From Oscillospiraceae bacterium (GTDB taxonomy: Bacteria > Bacillota > Clostridia > Oscillospirales > Ruminococcaceae): a DNA stretch of 20,267 bases. The DNA is taken from contig CAAGBS010000054.1 of assembly GCA_900768125.1 (NCBI GenBank), forward strand, positions 1-20,267, written 5' to 3'. Each line of letters starts with the position of its first letter. The stretch's first letter is position 1. The notes below the pieces were generated by a model. The model was not told the DNA's origin, did not search any database, and saw nothing but the letters and a program-made list of their open reading frames with translations. Position numbers and translations under genes: made by a program. Shown here one piece after another: positions 6,746-13,767 of this stretch.

Positions 6746-6795
6746 TGTAATGCGGGTTTATGACTATATCCCTTTGATGTCTCCTGTAATGCGGG
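6746..6795 (+). repeat. Two 11-base direct repeats near the presumed element end
   Basis: TGTAATGCGGG occurs at 6746-6756 and 6785-6795, 39 bases apart in the same orientation, and a related TATGCGG lies at 6724-6730. The rest of 6694-6870 holds no gene. The repeats may be arm-type recombinase sites or attachment-site remnants, but no second element end is available to test this. Confidence 0.4.
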
Positions 6796-6870
6796 GAGGT
6801 ATTTTTTATTAATTGATTTCGGCGGCAAATGCCCCGGGCGGACGTTATCCGTGCCGGAACGCGGCTGATG

Positions 6871-8598
6871 TCAGTGATTCCTGAACCATTTGCGTATCCA
6901 CGCGCCGCCCTCGGAGTAGTCTGAGTCGCTCCAGTTTCCGTCTGCCTTAGCGGACTCCCTGAAGCAGGACGAGGATTCGTTCTTGTTTGCGAGATTCCAG
7001 TTGCAGTAGCTTACACCGTACTTATCCAGCAGGTTCAGCCACTTTTCGGTCTGCGCAAAGTCGTTGCCGCCGTTTCCGGAAGCGTCACAGCAGCCGAACT
7101 CCGAAACGAACACCGGAAGCCCGGAATTAATGCATTTTTCGGTGCGCTCGCGGAGCCAGTCGGTGTGGGTCGCGGCGTAGAAATGCAGCGCGTACATCAC
7201 GTTGTCGTATTTCAGCGGGTCGGCGAGCGCCTGGTTGATATCCTGGCTCCATGTGGGCGTTCCAACGATTATCACCGCGTCCTTGTCGTTCTTGCGTATC
7301 ACCGGAATGACCTTTTCAGCGTAGGGCTTTATCACTCCGCCCCAGGTCGCGCTGCCGTTCGGCTCGTTGACTATTTCGTAGATTACGTTGGGGTAATCTG
7401 CATATTTCTTTGACACCTTGTCGAAGAATTTTATCGCTTCGTCAGTGTACTGGGTCGGGTCGCCGGGGTTCAGCACATGCCAGTCGATTATGACATACAT
7501 TCCGAGCTTTATGCAGATATCCACGCCCTTTTCGAGAAGCTGCGTGCTGCCGTCCTTGTTCTGCATGTAGCACTGACCGTTGCCCCACTCGTCAACGTAC
7601 ATCGCCAGCCGTACCACATTCGTGCTCCAGTCGTCACGCAGGGTGCGGAATGCATTTTCGTTGACGAAATCCGGGAACCAGGTAATCCCGTGGGTGCTCA
7701 TTCCGCGCAGCTGGTAGCCCTTTCCGTTCTTGTCAACAAGCTGCGTGCCCTTAACTGAAAGCTGTCCGTGCGCGGCGACCGGGGTAGTCCCGTCCGGGTC
7801 CTCGGGGGCGGGGGGGACGGTCTGAACAGTGAACGCAGCGGTGGTTTCCGCAGGTTCTGAGTGCGACTGCCCGGAGCCGCTTTCGGCGTCCGCTGCTGAG
7901 CCGTTCACCGTGGCTTTAGTGGGCTTGAAATCCCCGGTGCAGGCGTAATTGAACCCGAATCCGGTGCTCCCCCCGCTGGCTATAGTCCCGTTGTAGGATT
8001 CGTTTTTTATCGTGAGCGTAGTCCCGCTGAGGGAATAAACGCCGTTCCAGCTTGCGGTAAGTTCGAATCCGGCGGGGACTGTAAGCTTCACCGTCCAGCC
8101 GTCCACGTCCGCGCCGGACTTGTTCGTGATAGTCGCTTCGTAGCCGCCGCAGTTCTTTCCGCCCTCCTCCCAGGTGGAATTAAGTTTCCAGTCTATGCTG
8201 AATTTCGCGGCGTCTTTCGGCTTTGCGATAGTGGATGCTTTAGTTCCGGCGGAGGTTTGCGTTACTGCGGTAGTTTTCCGCGTTTCGTCGGCTTCGGACT
8301 GCGCTCCCGCAGGCGCGGACTCAGCAGTTATCTCCGGGGTCTCCTGCGAAACAGCGCCGGGTTCCGTGGAAGCGGCCTCGGCAGTTGCGGCGGGCTGTTC
8401 CTCCGGCTCTGACGAAATCACCGAGTCGGACTGCTCCGCGCTTCCGCCGGGCTGGACTGCGAATGATTCGGCGGGGCTTTCCGGCACTTCCTGCAACGCG
8501 GACTGCGGATAGCTTTCCGGGCGCTGCTCCGCGGTACAGCCGCACAGCAGGCAGGCGCAGAGCAGGGCGGCAGTAAGGCTTTTAAGTTTATTCTTCAT
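6871..8598 (-). CDS. Secreted lipoprotein endoglucanase, CBM2 plus GH5 (probably GH5_2)
   Basis: A 575-residue beta-1,4-glucanase predicted to cut cellulose outside the cell. Residues 1-21 are a lipoprotein signal with lipobox LCGC (lipid-anchored Cys21). Residues 22-130 are a Ser/Glu/Ala/Pro linker. Residues 132-233 match a family 2 carbohydrate-binding module (GWTVKLTVPAGFELTASWNG, SYNGTIASGGSTGFGF). After a second linker, residues 276-575 form the GH5 barrel: RGMSTHG, IDWHVL with His374, acid/base E412 in IVNEPNG, H472 in ALHFYA, and nucleophile E500 in FVSEFG. The SEFG...DASGNGG ending is typical of subfamily 2. There is no dockerin, so it is anchored to the membrane and not to a cellulosome. 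AAAGGA sits 6 bases before the ATG. Divergent from carB. Confidence 0.93.
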   Translation of the reverse strand: MKNKLKSLTAALLCACLLCGCTAEQRPESYPQSALQEVPESPAESFAVQPGGSAEQSDSVISSEPEEQPAATAEAASTEPGAVSQETPEITAESAPAGAQSEADETRKTTAVTQTSAGTKASTIAKPKDAAKFSIDWKLNSTWEEGGKNCGGYEATITNKSGADVDGWTVKLTVPAGFELTASWNGVYSLSGTTLTIKNESYNGTIASGGSTGFGFNYACTGDFKPTKATVNGSAADAESGSGQSHSEPAETTAAFTVQTVPPAPEDPDGTTPVAAHGQLSVKGTQLVDKNGKGYQLRGMSTHGITWFPDFVNENAFRTLRDDWSTNVVRLAMYVDEWGNGQCYMQNKDGSTQLLEKGVDICIKLGMYVIIDWHVLNPGDPTQYTDEAIKFFDKVSKKYADYPNVIYEIVNEPNGSATWGGVIKPYAEKVIPVIRKNDKDAVIIVGTPTWSQDINQALADPLKYDNVMYALHFYAATHTDWLRERTEKCINSGLPVFVSEFGCCDASGNGGNDFAQTEKWLNLLDKYGVSYCNWNLANKNESSSCFRESAKADGNWSDSDYSEGGAWIRKWFRNH

Positions 8599-8630
8599 GG
8601 CGTTTCCTTTCTGAATAAATTACTATTTTA

Positions 8631-8659
8631 ATTATATCATCACCGCGCGCAAAAATCAA
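8631..8659 (-). promoter_or_regulatory. Predicted sigma-A promoter of the cellulase gene
   Basis: Read leftward, TTGATT (8659-8654) and a consensus TATAAT (8636-8631) are spaced by 17 bases, 32 bases before the ATG. No obvious sugar-regulator operator overlaps it. Confidence 0.7.
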
Positions 8660-8716
8660 CTGTGCAGTCATACAAAAACTCGCTGCAAAACTTATGCAGA
8701 AAAATAAAAAATTATA

Positions 8717-8745
8717 TTGCAATCCGTCAGGATTTGTGGTATCAT
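8717..8745 (+). promoter_or_regulatory. Predicted carB promoter
   Basis: TTGCAA (8717-8722), 17-base spacer, TATCAT (8740-8745), 58 bases before the carB ATG. The same two hexamers with the same spacing occur before the H1-tail/SCP2 gene at 12097. Confidence 0.6.
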
Positions 8746-8759
8746 ATATATTGAAAATT

Positions 8760-8774
8760 CTGTGCGCAGCACAG
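8760..8774. promoter_or_regulatory. Palindrome in the carB leader
   Basis: CTGTGC-GCA-GCACAG is a perfect 6-base-arm inverted repeat just downstream of the expected transcription start. It can be a short leader hairpin or a repressor site. No PyrR-type anti-terminator or attenuator was recognised. Confidence 0.35.
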
Positions 8775-8803
8775 GGTAGAAAAACGGATAAGGGAGTAAA
8801 ATT

Positions 8804-11800
8804 ATGCCAAAGAAACAGGACATCAACAAAATACTGATCATCGGATCAGGTCCTATCATCATCGGACAGGCGTGCGAGTTCGACTATTCCGGCACGCAGG
8901 CGTGCAAGGCGCTGCGCAAGCTGGGTTACCAGATCGTTCTGGTGAACTCCAACCCCGCCACCATCATGACCGACCCGGACGTAGCCGATATCACCTACAT
9001 CGAGCCGCTGAACGTGGACAGACTCACCCAGATAATCGAAAAGGAGCGCCCTGACGCTCTGCTGCCGAATCTCGGCGGTCAGTCTGGACTGAACCTCTGC
9101 TCTGAGCTGAGCGAGGCTGGGGTACTTGAGAAGTTCAACGTTCAGGTCATCGGCGTGCAGGTGGACGCCATCGAGCGCGGCGAGGACCGTATCGAGTTCA
9201 AGCACACAATGGAGAAGCTTGGCATCGAAATGCCGAGGAGCGAGGTCGCTTACTCCGTTGAGGAAGCCGTAAAGATAGCCGACAAGCTGAAATACCCGGT
9301 GGTTCTGCGCCCGGCTTACACGATGGGCGGCGCAGGCGGCGGCATGGTGTACAATATCGACGAACTGAAGGTAGTCTGCGCCCGCGGACTGCAGGCGAGC
9401 CTTGTCGGTCAGGTGCTGGTCGAGGAGTGCATAAGCGGCTGGGAAGAACTGGAGCTTGAAGTAGTCCGTGACGCGAACGACAACGTGATCACTGTGTGCT
9501 TCATTGAGAACATCGACCCCATCGGCGTGCACACCGGCGACTCTTTCTGCTCCGCGCCCATGCTGACCATCAGCGAGGACGTCCAGAAGAAGCTGCAGGA
9601 GTACTCCTACAAGATAGTAAAGGCTATCGAGGTTATCGGCGGCTGCAACTGCCAGTTCGCACACGACCCCGTTTCCGGACGTATCGTTGTCATCGAGATA
9701 AACCCGAGAACCTCCCGCTCCTCCGCGCTGGCTTCCAAGGCGACCGGATTCCCCATCGCGCTTGTTTCCGCAATGCTCGCGTGCGGTCTGACGCTGGACG
9801 AGATACCCTGCGGCAAGTGCGGCACGCTTGACAAGTACGTTCCCGGCGGCGATTATGTCGTTATCAAGTTCGCGCGCTGGGCGTTTGAGAAGTTCAAGGG
9901 CGCAGAGGACAAGCTCGGCACGCAGATGAAGGCGGTCGGCGAGGTAATGTCCATCGGCAAGACCTACAAGGAAGCATTCCAGAAGGCTATCCGCAGCCTG
10001 GAGACCGGCAGATACGGCCTCGGATTCGCTAAGGACTTCAACAAGCTGTCAAAGGCTGAGCTTCTTGCAAAGCTCCGCTTCCCGACCAGCGAGCGCCAGT
10101 TCATAATCTACGAGGCACTCCGCAAGGGCGCAACAATTGATGAGATTTACGACCTTACCAAGATAAAGCACTGGTTCCTCCAGCAGATGAAGGAACTTGT
10201 TGACGAGGAGAACTCACTCATCGAGATGAAGGGCGCAGTTCCCGCCGAGCCGGTACTCCGTCGGGCAAAGCTGGACGGCTTCTCCGACAGATACCTCAGC
10301 CAGATACTCGGCGTTTCCGAGGAGGAAGTCCGCAGCACCCGCGAGAAGTACGGTATCCGCGAGGCGTGGGAGGGTATTCATGTAAGCGCCACCGAGAACG
10401 CGGCTTATTACTACTCCACCTATCACGATATCAAGGACACCAGCCCTGTTTCCGACAAGCCGAAGATAATGATACTCGGCGGCGGCCCTAACCGAATCGG
10501 TCAGGGTATCGAGTTCGACTACTGCTGCGTACACGCTGCGCTCGCGCTGAAGAAGCTGGGATTTGAGTCCATCATCGTAAACTGCAACCCCGAGACCGTT
10601 TCCACCGACTATGATACATCAGACAAGCTGTATTTCGAGCCGCTGACGCTTGAGGACGTTCTCGCTATCCACGAAAAGGAGAAGCCGGCCGGCGTCATCG
10701 CGCAGTTCGGCGGTCAGACCCCGCTGAATCTCGCCGGCGACCTGAAGAAGTACGGCGTTAATATCCTCGGCACCAGCCCCGAGACCATCGACCTCGCCGA
10801 GGACCGCGACCATTTCCGCGCTATGATGGAGAAGCTGGGCATTCCCATGCCTGAGTCCGGAATGGCTGTCAACGTTGACGAAGCGCTAGAGATAGCAAAC
10901 CGTATCGGCTACCCGGTAATGGTGCGCCCGTCCTACGTTCTCGGCGGCCGCGGAATGGAAGTAGTTCACGATGACGAGATGATGAAGGTCTACATGTCCG
11001 CCGCTGTAGGCGTTACCCCCGACAGACCTATACTCATCGACCGCTTCCTGCACCACGCGACCGAGTGCGAGGCTGACGCTATCTCGGACGGCAAGAACTG
11101 CTTCGTGCCCGCCGTTATGGAGCACATCGAGCTTGCGGGCGTGCATTCCGGCGACTCCGCGTGCATTCTGCCGAGCAAGAACCTCACCGCAAAGCAGGTC
11201 GAGACCATCAAGGATTACACCAGAAAGATAGCTGTAGAGATGAACGTCTGCGGTCTGATGAACATGCAGTACGCCATCGAGGACGACACCGTTTACGTTC
11301 TTGAAGCGAATCCGCGCGCTTCCAGAACCGTTCCGCTGGTTTCCAAGGTTTGCAGCATAAACATGGTGCAGATAGCTACCCAGATAATCACGTCCTCCCT
11401 GACCGGAAAGCCCAGCCCCGTGCCGGAGCTCCGCGACCACCAGATAAATCACTACGGCGTAAAGGAAGCCGTATTCCCGTTCAATATGTTCCCCGAGGTT
11501 GACCCCGTGCTCGGTCCTGAGATGAGGTCCACCGGCGAAGTGCTGGGAATATCCCCGAGTTTCGGCGAGGCTTACTACAAGGCTCAGGAAGCGACCCGCA
11601 CGAAGCTGCCGTCCGAGGGTACAGTCCTGCTGAGCGTATGCGACCGCGACAAGCCCGAGCTGGCTGAAGTCGCTAAGGCTTTCAATGAACTGGGATTCAA
11701 GATACTCGCCACCGGAAAGAGTTACGACCTTATCACTGAAGCAGGCATCCCCGCCGAGCGCATCTACAAGATGTACGAGGGCAGACCCAACATCGGCGAC

Positions 11801-12022
11801 GCAATCGCCAACGGAGATATCCAGCTTATAATCAACACTCCCGCCGGAAAGGACAGCGTTACTGACGACAGCTACATCAGAAAGGCTGCCATCAAGCACC
11901 GCGTTCCGTATATCACCACAATGGCTGCCGCAAAGGCAAGCGCTGAGGGTATCCGCGCGATAAAGGAGAACAAGCACTTCGGCGTCAAGTCGCTGCAGGC
12001 TCACCACGCAGACATAATCTGA
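8804..12022 (+). CDS. carB: Carbamoyl-phosphate synthase large (ammonia) subunit
   Basis: A 1072-residue protein, the full length for CarB, that makes carbamoyl phosphate from bicarbonate, ammonia and two ATP for pyrimidine and arginine synthesis. The duplicated halves are clear. Half one starts with KILIIGSGPIIIGQACEFDY and carries ATP-grasp motifs (YTMGGAGGG, IEINPRTSRSSALASKATG). An oligomerisation segment of about 400-545 follows. Half two starts near residue 552 with IMILGGGPNRIGQGIEFDY and has SYVLGGRGMEVV and LEANPRASRTVPLVSK. The last about 140 residues (from 935) are the MGS-like allosteric domain. Its partner carA, the glutaminase subunit, is not adjacent, although these are commonly neighbours. 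AGGGAG stands 7 bases before the ATG. A terminator follows directly, so this is a single-gene unit. Confidence 0.98.
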   Translation: MPKKQDINKILIIGSGPIIIGQACEFDYSGTQACKALRKLGYQIVLVNSNPATIMTDPDVADITYIEPLNVDRLTQIIEKERPDALLPNLGGQSGLNLCSELSEAGVLEKFNVQVIGVQVDAIERGEDRIEFKHTMEKLGIEMPRSEVAYSVEEAVKIADKLKYPVVLRPAYTMGGAGGGMVYNIDELKVVCARGLQASLVGQVLVEECISGWEELELEVVRDANDNVITVCFIENIDPIGVHTGDSFCSAPMLTISEDVQKKLQEYSYKIVKAIEVIGGCNCQFAHDPVSGRIVVIEINPRTSRSSALASKATGFPIALVSAMLACGLTLDEIPCGKCGTLDKYVPGGDYVVIKFARWAFEKFKGAEDKLGTQMKAVGEVMSIGKTYKEAFQKAIRSLETGRYGLGFAKDFNKLSKAELLAKLRFPTSERQFIIYEALRKGATIDEIYDLTKIKHWFLQQMKELVDEENSLIEMKGAVPAEPVLRRAKLDGFSDRYLSQILGVSEEEVRSTREKYGIREAWEGIHVSATENAAYYYSTYHDIKDTSPVSDKPKIMILGGGPNRIGQGIEFDYCCVHAALALKKLGFESIIVNCNPETVSTDYDTSDKLYFEPLTLEDVLAIHEKEKPAGVIAQFGGQTPLNLAGDLKKYGVNILGTSPETIDLAEDRDHFRAMMEKLGIPMPESGMAVNVDEALEIANRIGYPVMVRPSYVLGGRGMEVVHDDEMMKVYMSAAVGVTPDRPILIDRFLHHATECEADAISDGKNCFVPAVMEHIELAGVHSGDSACILPSKNLTAKQVETIKDYTRKIAVEMNVCGLMNMQYAIEDDTVYVLEANPRASRTVPLVSKVCSINMVQIATQIITSSLTGKPSPVPELRDHQINHYGVKEAVFPFNMFPEVDPVLGPEMRSTGEVLGISPSFGEAYYKAQEATRTKLPSEGTVLLSVCDRDKPELAEVAKAFNELGFKILATGKSYDLITEAGIPAERIYKMYEGRPNIGDAIANGDIQLIINTPAGKDSVTDDSYIRKAAIKHRVPYITTMAAAKASAEGIRAIKENKHFGVKSLQAHHADII

Positions 12023-12028
12023 TGACTT

Positions 12029-12066
12029 ATCCCTCCGGAGAGATCCGGGGGGATTTGCTTTATTTT
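12029..12066 (+). terminator. carB rho-independent terminator
   Basis: ATCCCTCCGGA (12029-12039) pairs with TCCGGGGGGAT (12044-12054), 11 pairs with one G-U and a GAGA tetraloop, followed by TTGCTTTATTTT. Confidence 0.85.
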
Positions 12067-12096
12067 AAGAAATTTTAAGTTTTTTTCTAAAAACTG

Positions 12097-12125
12097 TTGC
12101 AAAATTGATGTAAATATGTTATCAT
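12097..12125 (+). promoter_or_regulatory. Predicted promoter of the H1-tail/SCP2 gene
   Basis: TTGCAA (12097-12102), 17-base spacer, TATCAT (12120-12125), matching the carB promoter hexamers exactly. The spacer and upstream region are A+T-rich. Confidence 0.6.
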
Positions 12126-12191
12126 AATTATATAAAGTGGCAGACTGCGTCCTGCAGCCGCGCCATGGGATAATTGAAAGGAATAATGATC

Positions 12192-12779
12192 ATGGCTAGA
12201 CCAAAGAAGAACACCGCAACCAAGGCAAGCTTAAAGGCAGATATCGCAGTTAAAGCTGCTGAGCTGAAGACCGCTGAGGTCAAGAATGAGAAACCCGCCG
12301 AAGCCGAGAAGCCCGCAGTGAATGCTCCTGTCAAGGCAGAGACTGTCGCAAAGAAGTCCGCAGCAAAAAAGAGGACTGTCGCTCCCAAGGCTGAGACCGC
12401 TCCCAAGGCTGAGACCGCTCCCAGAAAGAGAGCGCCCAGAAAGCCCAAGCCCGTTACAGTCAACGATGTTGTTGCAAAGGTTTATAACCGCATTGACAAG
12501 GCTGCTGCAAAGCAGGTTGCAGCCCAGGGCAGGGCAGCAATAGACATCAAGCTGTATGGTCAGTTTGAGGCGCATATGTACATCGAAGTTAAGGACGGAA
12601 AGGTATCAGTTGAGCCTTACGACTACATTGAGAGAGACCTCGAAGCAGCCGTTCCGGTTGACGTAGCCCTCGCCATCGCAGACGGAAAAATCACCGTTAA
12701 CGAAGCTGTTGAGAACGGCTCCCTGTACATTTTCGGTAACGTTCAGTTCGCTCTCATGTTCGCGAAGCTTTTCGATTAA
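12192..12779 (+). CDS. Protein with histone H1-like basic tail and C-terminal SCP2-like domain
   Basis: A 195-residue protein of two unlike parts. Residues 1-88 are Lys/Ala/Pro/Glu-rich and low in hydrophobics, with a basic run RKRAPRKPKP at 78-87 and a duplicated APKAET unit, resembling histone H1 or bacterial Hc1-like tails that bind DNA loosely. Residues 89-195 look like an SCP2 sterol-carrier fold: AIDIKLYGQFEAHMYIEV, KDGKVSVEP, then PVDVALAIADGKITVNEA and SLYIFGNVQFALMFAKLF, the usual ending of that fold. The ATG at 12192 (MARPKKN) was chosen because AAAGGA lies 10 bases before it; two in-frame ATGs upstream (12174, 12186) are at or too near that site. It is monocistronic with its own promoter and terminator. 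The function is unknown; a nucleoid-associated role is a guess from the tail. Confidence 0.75.
   Translation: MARPKKNTATKASLKADIAVKAAELKTAEVKNEKPAEAEKPAVNAPVKAETVAKKSAAKKRTVAPKAETAPKAETAPRKRAPRKPKPVTVNDVVAKVYNRIDKAAAKQVAAQGRAAIDIKLYGQFEAHMYIEVKDGKVSVEPYDYIERDLEAAVPVDVALAIADGKITVNEAVENGSLYIFGNVQFALMFAKLFD
12381..12416 (+). repeat. Tandem 18-base repeat inside the basic tail
   Basis: GCTCCCAAGGCTGAGACC occurs twice without a gap (12381-12398, 12399-12416), followed by a partial third copy GCTCCCAGA. It encodes APKAET twice and should be prone to copy-number change. Confidence 0.9.
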
Positions 12780-12791
12780 TGTTATAACACA

Positions 12792-12824
12792 AAGAATCCC
12801 CCGATGTCCAGCCGGGGGATTCTT
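12792..12824. terminator. Terminator-like hairpin after the H1-tail/SCP2 gene
   Basis: AAGAATCCCCC (12792-12802) pairs perfectly with GGGGGATTCTT (12814-12824), with one more G-C pair inside. The plus-strand U-tract is poor (TTAATGTAAT), so efficiency is uncertain. Confidence 0.65.
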
Positions 12825-12837
12825 AATGTAATAAAAA

Positions 12838-12871
12838 ACTGCAGCAGGGAAGCCCGCTGCAGTCTTTTTTT
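12838..12871. terminator. Bidirectional terminator between convergent genes
   Basis: ACTGCAGC (12838-12845) pairs with GCTGCAGT (12856-12863), followed by C and seven Ts on the plus strand and preceded by an A-run that gives a U-tract on the minus strand. It separates the rightward H1-tail/SCP2 gene from the leftward kinase gene. Confidence 0.8.
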
Positions 12872-12882
12872 AGCGCACGGTA

Positions 12883-13629
12883 TTACTCGTACTCAACTAC
12901 GTTTACCCAGGAGAGCAGGAAGTCTCGCTCCTCTGGCTTGCCCTTTACGGACTGGGAAGCCGCAACGATAGGCAGCCACTTCTGAATGTACTGCTTAGCG
13001 GTGTCGCTCTTCTTGCTGAACATGTCGAGGTACTTCTCGGCTGTTTCCTTGTCGTTGTTGAGGTAGAACAGCAGGTAGGTGCGCGCAACATCAGCGGAAG
13101 CGTTGCCCTGTGTAGCGTGCGCCCAGTCGATGATGTACGCTGTGCCGTCGTCCTTTACGATTATATTGGAGGGGTTGAAATCGCCGTGGCATACCTTCTT
13201 GTGCTCGTGCATACCCTCAAGGCGGGTGTGCAGTTCGTAGCGGGTGGTAGCGTCAAGCGTGGTCTCGTTTATCTTGCGGTTCATCTTGTCTTTCAGCTTG
13301 TTGAGCATGGGGCACTTTGCAGCGTGGACCTGCATCTGCAGGTCTACGAACATTTCAAGATACTCGTCCTTCTTAGCGGGATTCTCCTGCATAAGCTGGG
13401 CAAGCGTCTTTCCCTCGATGAACTCGGAAACGATAGCCCACTTGCCATCTATCATCTTGACCTCGAGCACCTTGGGTACGTTGATGCCTATATTCTCAAC
13501 GCGAGCCTGGTTAAGAGCCTCGTTGAGTACGTCAGGCTTGGCATAACTCTGGTCAAACACCTTGACCAGTGTGTTGCCTTCGCGGTAGATAGTCTTGCCG
13601 GGTCTGACAGCCAGAATGTTTTCGGACAT
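12883..13629 (-). CDS. APH-family (choline/aminoglycoside kinase-fold) phosphotransferase, substrate unknown
   Basis: A 248-residue small-molecule kinase-like protein. A probable ATP lysine is K23 in TLVKVF. The catalytic loop is VCHGDFNPSNIIV with D150 and N155, and the metal-binding motif is YIIDWAHA with D168. These are the standard APH-superfamily motifs in the right order. The insert between them and the absence of resistance-type signatures do not point to a known antibiotic kinase. It resembles the group often annotated TIGR02172, whose substrate is not known to me. AGGAGG sits 8 bases before the ATG. It is a leftward gene with adhE upstream on the same strand, but a hairpin between them suggests separate transcription. 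GGAGC-ATT-GCTCC at 13667-13679 lies about 40 bases upstream and may be an operator. Confidence 0.85.
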   Translation of the reverse strand: MSENILAVRPGKTIYREGNTLVKVFDQSYAKPDVLNEALNQARVENIGINVPKVLEVKMIDGKWAIVSEFIEGKTLAQLMQENPAKKDEYLEMFVDLQMQVHAAKCPMLNKLKDKMNRKINETTLDATTRYELHTRLEGMHEHKKVCHGDFNPSNIIVKDDGTAYIIDWAHATQGNASADVARTYLLFYLNNDKETAEKYLDMFSKKSDTAKQYIQKWLPIVAASQSVKGKPEERDFLLSWVNVVEYE

Positions 13630-13698
13630 AGCTTTATCCTCCTGTAAAAAAGAATATATATATCACGGAGCATTGCTCCAGTGTATACCAAAGCACAA

Positions 13699-13731
13699 AG
13701 CCGGGCACGGGCTATAAGTCCATGCCCGGCT
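13699..13731 (-). terminator. adhE terminator hairpin
   Basis: AGCCGGGCA (13699-13707) pairs with TGCCCGGCT (13723-13731) around a 15-base loop, 37 bases past the adhE stop. The minus-strand tail TTTGTGCTTT is a modest U-tract. Confidence 0.7.
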
Positions 13732-13767
13732 GCGTTAAATCAGTACGGGAGTACTATTGAGGAGATA

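Larger units (their letters stand above)
1..6800. mobile_element. Edge of an integrated mobile element (ICE- or plasmid-like), with nested IS elements
   Basis: This stretch groups genes that normally travel together on clostridial integrative or plasmid-like elements: a DUF6017-type replication initiator, ParA, ParB, and small accessory ORFs, with two insertion sequences and several broken genes. It is more A+T-rich than the metabolic genes to the right. The right limit is put near 6800 because two strong terminators and a pair of short direct repeats lie there, and a chromosomal-looking cellulase gene follows. The left limit is outside the window. No integrase, relaxase or conjugation gene is visible, so whether the element is complete or mobile cannot be judged. 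Limits are approximate. Confidence 0.55.

Noticed and set aside
6547..6750. 67-codon plus-strand frame after the Cys-rich gene
   Set aside because: It runs through two hairpin terminators and has no ribosome site.
10886..12007. 373-codon minus-strand frame inside carB
   Set aside because: Codon-aligned shadow of carB, a full-length conserved gene.
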